From contig JANYCH010000096.1 in NCBI GenBank assembly GCA_025360395.1, positions 1 through 17,245 of the forward strand: a stretch of DNA of 17,245 bases, given 5' to 3'. Origin of the DNA: Cytophagales bacterium (GTDB lineage Bacteria > Bacteroidota > Bacteroidia > Cytophagales > UBA9547). Made by a program: the position numbers and the translations under genes. Below, one piece after another: positions 1 through 6,217 of this stretch (position 1 is its first letter; every line of letters begins with the position of its first letter). The notes under the pieces were generated by a model. The model ran no database searches. It saw only the letters and a program-made list of their open reading frames with translations, and was not told where the DNA came from.

Positions 1-361
1 AATGGGTTGGCGTACTATCTAAGTAGTAATACAAATCCTTGCAATCTTCACCATGATTTCCTTCCGAACCTGTCAGTCCAAAAATACGCTCTTTTAATAT
101 TGCATCTTTGCCATTCCATAAAGCTACTGAAAAACAAAGATTTTGCTTATCATCGCTAATACCAGCCAATCCATCCTCACCCCAACGATACACCCTACTG
201 CGAGCATGGTCGTGAGAAAAAGAATCCCAAGCGCTACCGTTCGGACTATAATCTTCCCTTACCGTCCCCCATTGTCTTTCAGACAAATAAGGCCCCCATT
301 TTAACCAGTTTTTTTCTTTGGTATTTTGTTCTGAAAGTCGGGCTTCTTCTTTTGATAACAT
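1..361 (-). CDS. GH63/MGH1-like glucosidase, N-terminal part (cut by window edge)
   Basis: The reading frame is open from an ATG at 361 to the window edge and gives 120 residues beginning MLSKEEARLSEQN. It contains WGPYLSERQWGTVREDYS near residue 22, a DHARSRVYRWGEDG stretch, and then GLTGSEGNHGEDCKDLYY followed by LDSTPTH at the edge. These are hallmarks of the N-terminal part of bacterial mannosyl-oligosaccharide-glucosidase-like proteins (GH63/MGH1-like, usually 850-900 residues). The family hydrolyses alpha-glucosidic bonds, but the substrate of this bacterial branch is not known to me. The catalytic domain lies outside the window. It is the last visible gene of the minus-strand group with the SDR remnant, YHS and GMC genes, about 100 bp downstream of the SDR remnant. 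The family call is firm and the function is inferred. Confidence 0.85.
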   Translation of the reverse strand, partial: MLSKEEARLSEQNTKEKNWLKWGPYLSERQWGTVREDYSPNGSAWDSFSHDHARSRVYRWGEDGLAGISDDKQNLCFSVALWNGKDAILKERIFGLTGSEGNHGEDCKDLYYYLDSTPTH

Positions 362-461
362 GGTATTTGCGTAAGAGCTTTATTTAAAATATCTATAAAA
401 AAAATAGCTAATTATTCAAGACTGTTTGGACTTTGCAGTGAAGACCCATCAAGGGAAAATA

Positions 462-710
462 TTAGCCGTTCTCTTCAAATCCTGGATATAAAGCCATTCC
501 TCCGTCTACTACAATCGTTTCACCATGAATATAATCACTTTCATCACTGGCAAGCCAAACCAAAGTAGAGCGAATATCGCTGGTTTCTCCTATTCGTTTT
601 TTCGGAATTAAATGCAGCAAATTTGTCAAAGCAGCTTCAGTTTCCCAGGTACCTTTGTTGATAGGCGTCCTAATAGCAGCAGGTAATTGGTAAAATCTAA
701 AATTTAACAT
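462..710 (-). pseudogene. Short-chain dehydrogenase (SDR) remnant, C-terminal third only
   Basis: The 82-residue frame carries the end of a classical SDR (glucose-1-dehydrogenase/FabG-like): AAIRTPINKGTW, then KKRIGETSDIRSTLVWLASD, then the family ending HGETIVVDGGM. Intact SDRs have about 250-270 residues. Here the Rossmann TGxxxGxG motif, the NNAG motif and the catalytic Ser-Tyr-Lys are all absent, so it cannot be an active enzyme. SDR similarity starts only at about residue 10. The first eight or nine residues (MLNFRFYQ) could be the original N-terminus fused by an internal in-frame deletion, because the ATG sits 22 bp after the end of the YHS reading frame as expected in an operon. They could also be unrelated sequence. 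The partner genes suggest a sugar- or alcohol-oxidising role before decay. Confidence 0.8.
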
Positions 711-732
711 TTGTTCAATTTATGTATTGAAA

Positions 733-1276
733 TTACTTTACCGGACCTTCGTATGTGGTAGCACCTACTGATTCTTGAGTTTCGCCTTTATGAATGTAAT
801 CGAACAGTGCAGGTTTTTTCTCAACAACTGGCCATTTAGTATCCGTTTTTTAAATTCTTTTTGGCCTTTTTGTCCCATAATTCTTTTGCTTTGGTGTTGT
901 GGTTCAATACCAATCTGCCGTTGTCTATTTCGTGGGTCTATATCTGAATAGGCCTTAAATTACCTTCTGTAATAGCAAAAGCACAAAAACCACCGAATTG
1001 AGGCTCGTATTTAGCGGGGTTTGCATCAAAAGTTTTTTTTTCTTCGCTAACAAACCAATATTTAGCCCTTCTATATGACGATTGAATTTTCTCATCCCAT
1101 TTCAAAGTTGTGTCGGGCATTGTAAACATGGCAACTGGATCGAAACCACGTAATGCACAGCCATTTTCGTCTAAGTTTATCAACGATTTACCATCTGAAG
1201 TTTTAATTGGCTTTTGTGCTATTGTGGCTGCTGACACTAAAACAAGTATAAAAAAGGTTTGAGCGAATTTATTCAT
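733..1276 (-). pseudogene. YHS-domain secreted protein, broken by a stop and a frameshift
   Basis: The ATG at 1276 starts a protein with an N-terminal signal peptide (MNKFAQTFFILVLVSAATIA) and a YHS domain (GFDPVAMF, YWFVSEEKKTFDANPAKYEP, FGGFCAFAITEGN). YHS domains are short, often cysteine-containing, putative metal-binding modules. The frame meets a TAG at 938-940, but the same frame continues with convincing family sequence (THEIDNGRLVLNHNTKAKEL). A single-base slip in the A6 run (T6 at 846-851 on the plus strand) then moves it to another frame reading DTKWPVVEKKPALFDYIHKG and ending at 733-735. One stop plus one homopolymer indel therefore break a gene of about 180 codons. The slip could be a sequencing error, but the stop is less likely to be one. 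It lies 26 bp downstream of the GMC gene. A truncated 112-residue product retaining most of the YHS domain is still possible. Confidence 0.8.
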
Positions 1277-1302
1277 TGGTGTGATTGTTTTTTTTGCGAA
1301 GA

Positions 1303-2847
1303 TTAGAGTAAGTTGGTTTTAATATAATCTGCCACTCTAAGAGAGTTTGCAGCAATGGTTAATGAGGGGTTGTAAGCTCCACAACTCACAAAAAAGGAAG
1401 CATCTACAACATAAAGGTTCTCTACCCCGTGCAATTTGCAATTCAAATCCAAAACAGAATTTTCTGGTTTGGAACCAAATTTCATTGTGCCACATTGGTG
1501 GCTAACTCCGCTTATCCCTAAATCGTATCCATCCCAAGTGATGTTTTGTAAGTCTTTGTCTATTTTCCCGACTTTTTCCATAATAGATTTTAACTTAAGT
1601 TTTAATAGCTCATAGGAAGCCACATTATTTTTTTCTCTGTGATAAATAAGCTGAATTTGATTCTCCTTAGTAAGCATTACCCTATTGTCGTGCAATGGAA
1701 TATCTTCTGACGTCAACCAAAAATCGATAGTATGTTGAGAGATATATTTTGGATCTTTCCCTTTTAAACTTTCGGGAGCGAAATAGGTATAAGTGCCAGG
1801 GTCGTTTTTTCCCATTAATTGAATTTCCCCAAGAGGATAAGGATGATCTATATCTCCCCAATAATAATCTCCTATGCAAAAATATTTTTGGAAGGGAGCT
1901 AGATTTAATTTATGGGGTGTAAAAGCAATCAAACAGCCATTGATATGCGACATGTAATTTCTTCCCACCAAATCAAATGCATTACCTAATCCATTAGGGT
2001 GTTTGGACGATGCAGATTTTAACAACAAAGCAGCACTATTAATAGCTCCACCAGCCACAATTACTATATCAGCTGAGAAAACTTCCATTTGCCCATCAAT
2101 TTCTACTTGTACCTGTTTTACTTCATTTCCCTGCTCATTTGTAATTAGTTTAGTCACCAACGCATTTTTTATAAGCTTTACATTTTTGTTTTTTAAAGCC
2201 ATTCTCACGCCATATACATGCGCATCGACTTTTGATTCTGTTGGGTCAGGAAAACCATCAAAATTTCCTAAAACCAATTGGGCATCATCATCTTCACCTA
2301 AATTTACCGCCATCGGAATAGGAAAAGCTTTTACGCCAGCTTTATGAACGTTTTCATACAATTCTTTTGTAAAAGGCTCTATAGGAATTGATTTATAAGG
2401 ATATGGTTTGTCTGATTTTGGCTCAGTAGGATCACTACCTCTTTCGCCATGAACAAACATTTGCTCTTCGGCTATATCGTAATATGGTTTGAAATCTGTG
2501 TAGCTAAGTGGCCATTCAGGAGAAATTCCAGATGGAGTTTGGTATTCTTCAAAATCTTTTTCTCTTAATCTAAATGCTGCTGCCCCATAAACTTTGCTAT
2601 TCCCCCCTACAACATAGTGAGTAAAAGGCTCAAAAGGAGAGCCATCCTTATCTAACCATTTTTCCTTGGTCCTGTATCTCCCTTTTTCTACAACTTCAAC
2701 GGCGTCCCAATTTTCAAGTTCCTTTGGTATAAAATCACCTCTTTCTAAAATTAAGATACTTTTATTAGAAACACTTAAACTTTTTGCAATTGTACCACCA
2801 CCAGTACCTGTACCAATAATGATGATGTCGAAATTCGAAGAAGCCAT
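1303..2847 (-). CDS. GMC family FAD-dependent oxidoreductase
   Basis: The enzyme is 514 residues from the ATG at 2847. An upstream in-frame ATG at 2895 would add 16 unconserved residues before the FAD-binding strand, so 2847 is preferred. The N-terminal Rossmann motif is FDIIIIGTGTGGG (G12xG14xxG17). A second FAD region follows around GGNSKVYGAAAFRLR. The C-terminus has SHQCGTMKFG with the likely catalytic His450, and CGAYNPSLTIAANSLRVADY with Asn493. Both residues form the GMC active site. The family oxidises alcohols, sugars or sterols with FAD. Specificity cannot be read here, but the neighbouring YHS, SDR and glucosidase genes suggest carbohydrate oxidation. It is the promoter-proximal and only clearly intact gene of its operon. 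No signal peptide is seen, so it is probably cytoplasmic. Confidence 0.9.
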   Translation of the reverse strand: MASSNFDIIIIGTGTGGGTIAKSLSVSNKSILILERGDFIPKELENWDAVEVVEKGRYRTKEKWLDKDGSPFEPFTHYVVGGNSKVYGAAAFRLREKDFEEYQTPSGISPEWPLSYTDFKPYYDIAEEQMFVHGERGSDPTEPKSDKPYPYKSIPIEPFTKELYENVHKAGVKAFPIPMAVNLGEDDDAQLVLGNFDGFPDPTESKVDAHVYGVRMALKNKNVKLIKNALVTKLITNEQGNEVKQVQVEIDGQMEVFSADIVIVAGGAINSAALLLKSASSKHPNGLGNAFDLVGRNYMSHINGCLIAFTPHKLNLAPFQKYFCIGDYYWGDIDHPYPLGEIQLMGKNDPGTYTYFAPESLKGKDPKYISQHTIDFWLTSEDIPLHDNRVMLTKENQIQLIYHREKNNVASYELLKLKLKSIMEKVGKIDKDLQNITWDGYDLGISGVSHQCGTMKFGSKPENSVLDLNCKLHGVENLYVVDASFFVSCGAYNPSLTIAANSLRVADYIKTNLL

Positions 2848-3129
2848 AATAAAAATTATAAATAGTTTAGTTTCAGTAATAAACAAGGTTAGCAATCTCT
2901 ACCAGTACAATAAAAGGAGAAAATAAATTTGAAATTCTTGCGCGGTATTTGTTGACAGGAAAAGGGTTTCTTTTCAAATGTTAACTTCTGATTGTTTTAC
3001 TTCACTTTACCTTTATTGCATAATTAAAGCATTTCAAAGATGCCGGTAATCTTTAAATTATATTGTCTTATAGCTGACAAAAGTTAAGGTTTACATATAA
3101 TCCCTGGCTAAGCGATATCGATTTGTAAC
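2848..3129. other. Non-coding stretch upstream of the GMC gene
   Basis: I see no gene in this AT-rich stretch on either strand. It should hold the minus-strand promoter of the GMC-YHS-SDR-glucosidase operon, but I found no convincing TTTG / TAnnTTTG pair in that orientation. The closest -7 candidates each have a mismatch (for example around 2978-2985). No strong ribosome binding site precedes the ATG at 2847, which is common in Bacteroidota. Confidence 0.5.
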
Positions 3130-3160
3130 TTTGTCTAATAATTAGCATTAGGTAAATTTG
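3130..3160 (+). promoter_or_regulatory. Bacteroidota-type promoter (TTTG-N19-TAAATTTG)
   Basis: TTTG at 3130-3133 is followed after exactly 19 bp by TAAATTTG at 3153-3160. This matches the Bacteroidota sigma-ABfA consensus TTTG / TAnnTTTG in both elements and spacing. It points right, towards the decayed IS4 transposase at about 3236, so it may be the promoter of that lost insertion sequence. The last four bases of the -7 element are part of an 8-bp palindrome arm. Confidence 0.55.
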
Positions 3161-3176
3161 AGTTATGGAACTCAAA
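3157..3176. repeat. Perfect 8-bp inverted repeat overlapping the promoter
   Basis: TTTGAGTT (3157-3164) and AACTCAAA (3169-3176) are exact reverse complements around a 4-base ATGG loop. The left arm overlaps the promoter -7 element and the right arm lies near the expected transcription start. It could be an operator, an RNA hairpin at the 5' end of the transcript, or part of an insertion-sequence end. Confidence 0.5.
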
Positions 3177-3187
3177 ATCAGCTATCA

Positions 3188-3207
3188 AATAATAATAATA
3201 ATAATAA
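3188..3207. repeat. AAT trinucleotide microsatellite
   Basis: Six exact AAT units are followed by AA. The tract lies between the promoter-like site and the first recognisable transposase codons, outside any intact gene. It is prone to length change by slippage, but no functional gene appears to depend on it. Confidence 0.8.
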
Positions 3208-3235
3208 CTCCTTGATCTGAAATGACTTTTTTGAA

Positions 3236-4029
3236 GAAGACGACAGAAAATAGGGTTTAGGAAGATGGTCTCATCTTGTTTAGATACTCTTTTGCCAGTT
3301 GCCAAAAGCATGTCAGTTCGTGATATTAGTAATGGGTTACTCTCTGCAACGGGTAACCTGAACAACCTTGGTATTGAGAAAGCCCCTTCCAAATCCTCGG
3401 TCAGCTTTTAGAACAAAAACAGGGACCATAGATTGTTCAAGGACTATTATTTTTGCCGGCTTGAAAGACTGGAACAGCAGGCCAGCTTTAAACGGGTAAA
3501 GTTTAAAATTAAATCCAGGATCTTCCTTCTGGATTCCACTACTATCAGCCTTTGCTTTTCCCTTTTTGACTGGCAAAATACAAGACGTTAAAGGAGCAGT
3601 AAAAATGCCTACGCTACTTGATTATCAAGGCAACCATCCAGCCTACGTCAACATCACCGATGGCAAGACTGCCCATAATAAAGGGGCTGCCGATTTCCCT
3701 TGCATAAGGGCAGCGTGATAGTGGCCGATCGTTATTACAATGATTTTCCATTGCTCAATATTTGGGACAGCAACGGAGTCTTTAGGAAGATAAAACAGCT
3801 CTTGCACATCAAAACCTTTATAGGAACAAGCCAAACGCTGTCATGATCCAGATATTGGACAGCACTCATCTGTACTTAAAGCCCTCAAGGTAATGGCAAA
3901 GCATAAATGGCACCTTTCAAACGTGGTAGCCTTTTTTTAAGGCACAATATATTTGTTAAAATTGATCTGCATTTGTGGCTTGATAAACCATTTTTTTTAA
4001 CCGCCAAAAACACAGCCCCTATTTTGTGT
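3236..4029 (+). pseudogene. IS4-family transposase remnant, multiply frameshifted and internally deleted
   Basis: Conceptual translation with frame changes gives a recognisable Bacteroidota IS4-type DDE transposase. Pieces are WSHLV-stop-ILFCQL (3266-3301), MSVRDISNGLLSATGNL (from 3310), an in-frame TAG at 3409, KNRDHRLFKDYYF, FLLDSTTISLCFSLFDW with the first catalytic Asp codon at 3532, then GAVKMPTLLDYQGNHPAYV in another frame. The second Asp follows in GSVIVADRYYNDF (codon at 3727). At about 3780 the text jumps from WDSNGVF to RKIKQLLHIKTFIGTS. From memory of the family this skips roughly 90-100 residues, including the YREK-motif Glu. The C-terminal pieces end with NIFVKIDLHLWLDKPFF. At least four frameshifts or stops plus the deletion show a long-dead element. 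Clear terminal inverted repeats were not found. Confidence 0.88.
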
Positions 4030-4098
4030 ACAGTGATTACTCTTTTAAAAAACCTAAAAAAAAACTCCTATATGATTAATTCAATTCCTTTTTGATAA

Positions 4099-4116
4099 GT
4101 CCTAAACGTTTAGTAC
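4099..4116. repeat. Near-perfect 18-bp palindrome
   Basis: The core CTAAACGTTTAG (4102-4113) is a perfect 12-bp palindrome. GT and AC extend it on the two sides with one mismatched pair. It lies between the transposase remnant and the stop codon of the saccharopine-type dehydrogenase. It could be the old IS end, a protein-binding site, or a weak hairpin after the dehydrogenase gene. There is no U-tract to make it a classical terminator. Confidence 0.4.
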
Positions 4117-4130
4117 TGTTTTGGGATTAA

Positions 4131-5324
4131 TTAAAACTCTAAGTCTACATCATGCAACTCATTCCATGGAAGGCCATACTGGTTCAGGTCTTTCATAAAT
4201 GGGTCAGGGTCTAACTGTTCAACATTCCAAACACCTGGTTTTTTCCATTTTCCTTCCATAAACATTTTAGCCCCGATCATTGCAGGTACGCCAGTTGTAT
4301 AACTAACGGCCTGAGTTCCTGTTTCTTTATAAGCTGCTTCGTGACTGCAATTGTTATAAACGTAATAAGTTTTTTCTTTTCCGTCTTTTATCCCTTTGAT
4401 CCGGCAACCAATAGAAGTCCAGCCAGTATAGTTTTCCCCGAGGTCACCAGGGTTTGGCAATACTTCTTTTAAGAACTGGATAGGTACAATTTCTACTCCT
4501 TTGTACATAATAGTATCAATCCGGGCCATACCGATGTTTTGGATAACCCTTAAATGGGTGAGATATTCTTGTCCGAAAGTCATCCAGAACCTTGCCCTTT
4601 TTAAGGTTGGAAAGTTTTTGACCAGTGACTCAAGTTCCTCATGATAAATAACATAAGATTCTTTTGGTCCTATTTCCGGATAGTTTAAAGGCTGATGGAT
4701 TTCATGTGGCTCCGTTACGACCCATTTGCCATTCTCCCAGTATTTTCCTTTCTGGGTTACTTCCCTGATGTTTATTTCCGGGTTAAAATTAGTTGCAAAG
4801 GCTTTACCATGGTTACCTGCATTGGCATCTACTATATCTAAATAATGGATCTCATCAAAATGATGTTTCGCCGCATAAGCAGTGTATACATTTGTCACGC
4901 CCGGATCAAAACCACAACCTAGAATTGCAGTAAGTCCTGCTTTTTCAAACCTGTCTTGTAATGCCCACTGCCAGCTGTACTCAAACTTGGCCTCATCTTT
5001 TGGTTCATAATTGGCTGTATCAAGATAATGGGAACCGGTTTGCAAACAAGCTTCCATGATTGTAAGATCTTGATATGGAAGTGCCACATTTACAACCAGG
5101 TCAGGCCTGAAGCTGTTAAAAAGCTGTATAAGTTCAGGTACATTATCAGCATCCACTTTGGCTGTTTTAATATCTTTCCTGCCAATTGCCTTAACTATTG
5201 CATCACATTTTTGTATTGTGCGGCTGGCAATCATTACCTCTGTAAAAACTTCCGGTAGTTGGGCAATCTTGTGTGCAACTACTGTTCCTACACCACCAGC
5301 ACCTATTATAAGGACTTTTCCCAT
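4131..5324 (-). CDS. Saccharopine dehydrogenase-family protein, probable carboxy(nor)spermidine dehydrogenase
   Basis: The protein has 397 residues, the usual length of this family. The N-terminus MGKVLIIGAGGVGTVVAHKI carries the dinucleotide motif G8xG10xxG13. DLVVNVALPYQDLTIMEACL and the DTANYEPKDEAKFEY region follow, then ILGCGFDPGVTNVYTAYA, typical of the Lys1/carboxynorspermidine branch. In the established pathway such enzymes condense a diamine with aspartate semialdehyde and reduce the product with NADPH to carboxyspermidine or carboxynorspermidine. A PLP decarboxylase then acts, and this is the route used by Bacteroides for spermidine. No decarboxylase gene is in the window. Start at 5324: AGGAAATAGA just upstream supplies a Shine-Dalgarno-like AGGA. 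The gene is single and diverges from the Uma2 gene. Family is certain; the polyamine assignment is strong inference. Confidence 0.85.
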   Translation of the reverse strand: MGKVLIIGAGGVGTVVAHKIAQLPEVFTEVMIASRTIQKCDAIVKAIGRKDIKTAKVDADNVPELIQLFNSFRPDLVVNVALPYQDLTIMEACLQTGSHYLDTANYEPKDEAKFEYSWQWALQDRFEKAGLTAILGCGFDPGVTNVYTAYAAKHHFDEIHYLDIVDANAGNHGKAFATNFNPEINIREVTQKGKYWENGKWVVTEPHEIHQPLNYPEIGPKESYVIYHEELESLVKNFPTLKRARFWMTFGQEYLTHLRVIQNIGMARIDTIMYKGVEIVPIQFLKEVLPNPGDLGENYTGWTSIGCRIKGIKDGKEKTYYVYNNCSHEAAYKETGTQAVSYTTGVPAMIGAKMFMEGKWKKPGVWNVEQLDPDPFMKDLNQYGLPWNELHDVDLEF

Positions 5325-5486
5325 TCTATTTCCTGTTTAAATTGAACTATGCTTTCTTATTATATTATTAGAAGCAGCAAAAAAAGCTTATTTGTGGATA
5401 GAAAAAAAGGAGATCGGATTACTAATTTGTTATTCCCGATTATATTGTGGATTTGACATTTGAACTAATAATTTTTATTTTTGAAT

Positions 5487-6065
5487 ATGATCACTGACAT
5501 AAATCAACTGGACTTTTCTAAAACCTATACCTATGCAGATTACCTTACGTGGCAATTTGATGGTATGGTAGAGTTGATTAAGGGAAAGATCTTTAACATG
5601 TCCCCTGCACCTGGAAGTTACCATCAAAGTGTTAATGGTAATTTATTCAGGGACATTGCTGTGTTTTTAAAACACAATCCTTGTAAAGTATTTATTGCTC
5701 CATTTGATGTCAGGCTATCAAGATATAAAAATGACCAGGAAATCTTAACTGTAGTCCAGCCTGACATTTGTGTGATTTGTGACAGATCCAAAATAGATGG
5801 AAAAGGCTGCAATGGAACCCCTGATCTGATGATTGAAATATTGTCGCCTTCAACTAAAAAGAAAGATGTACAAGACAAATTTCAATTATATGAAGAATCT
5901 GGTGTTAAAGAATACTGGATTGTTTATCCGTTAGAAAAATTAGTTGATGTTTTTCTGTTGGAAAATAGCAAATACAGGTTGGTGAAAAAATATGTTCAGG
6001 ATGATATTGTCCCTGTAAACATATTAGAAGGATTGAACATTTCTCTTGAGGATGTTTTTGAGTAA
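5487..6065 (+). CDS. Uma2 family putative endonuclease (DUF820)
   Basis: The 192-residue protein is counted from the ATG at 5487; a TTG two codons earlier (5481) is a less likely start. It shows the Uma2/DUF820 layout: YTYADYLTW and MVELIKGKIF near the N-terminus, then QPDICVICD with Asp93. IEILSPSTKKKDVQDK follows with Glu117, then YEESGVKEYWIVYP. Asp, Glu and the following Lys fit a PD-(D/E)XK nuclease core. The family is abundant in cyanobacteria and Bacteroidota and its biological role is unproven; a nuclease activity is predicted from fold only. No partner antitoxin or transposase gene adjoins it, and it stands alone between divergent and co-directional housekeeping genes. Confidence 0.88.
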   Translation: MITDINQLDFSKTYTYADYLTWQFDGMVELIKGKIFNMSPAPGSYHQSVNGNLFRDIAVFLKHNPCKVFIAPFDVRLSRYKNDQEILTVVQPDICVICDRSKIDGKGCNGTPDLMIEILSPSTKKKDVQDKFQLYEESGVKEYWIVYPLEKLVDVFLLENSKYRLVKKYVQDDIVPVNILEGLNISLEDVFE

Positions 6066-6217
6066 TATTTCAATATTTTTATAATATCGGTTTTAATTGC
6101 TGTCAGCCTTTTTAGTATCAAAACCAATTTCATAATCTTAACAAAAGCTTTTGTTTCGCGATATTTCTGTATTTTCGCCCCAATTATCTGTAAAGAACCG
6201 ATCTTATTTTAAGTAAA

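Noticed and set aside
3135..3834. Minus-strand open frames across 3135-3834
   Set aside because: They are antisense to recognisable IS4 transposase sequence on the plus strand and resemble no family.
5452..5483. TTTG-N20-TATTTTTG upstream of the Uma2 gene as its promoter
   Set aside because: The -7 element ends four bases before the ATG at 5487, so transcription would start at or after the start codon; chance matches are likely in such AT-rich DNA.
5487..6065. Uma2 gene as part of a defence or toxin-antitoxin system
   Set aside because: No partner gene adjoins it, and the flanking genes look like housekeeping functions; the family alone is not enough evidence.
6149..6177. TTTTG and TATTTTCG as promoter of the DUF2723 gene
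   Set aside because: The spacing is only 16 bp and the -7 element has a mismatch; too weak to annotate.
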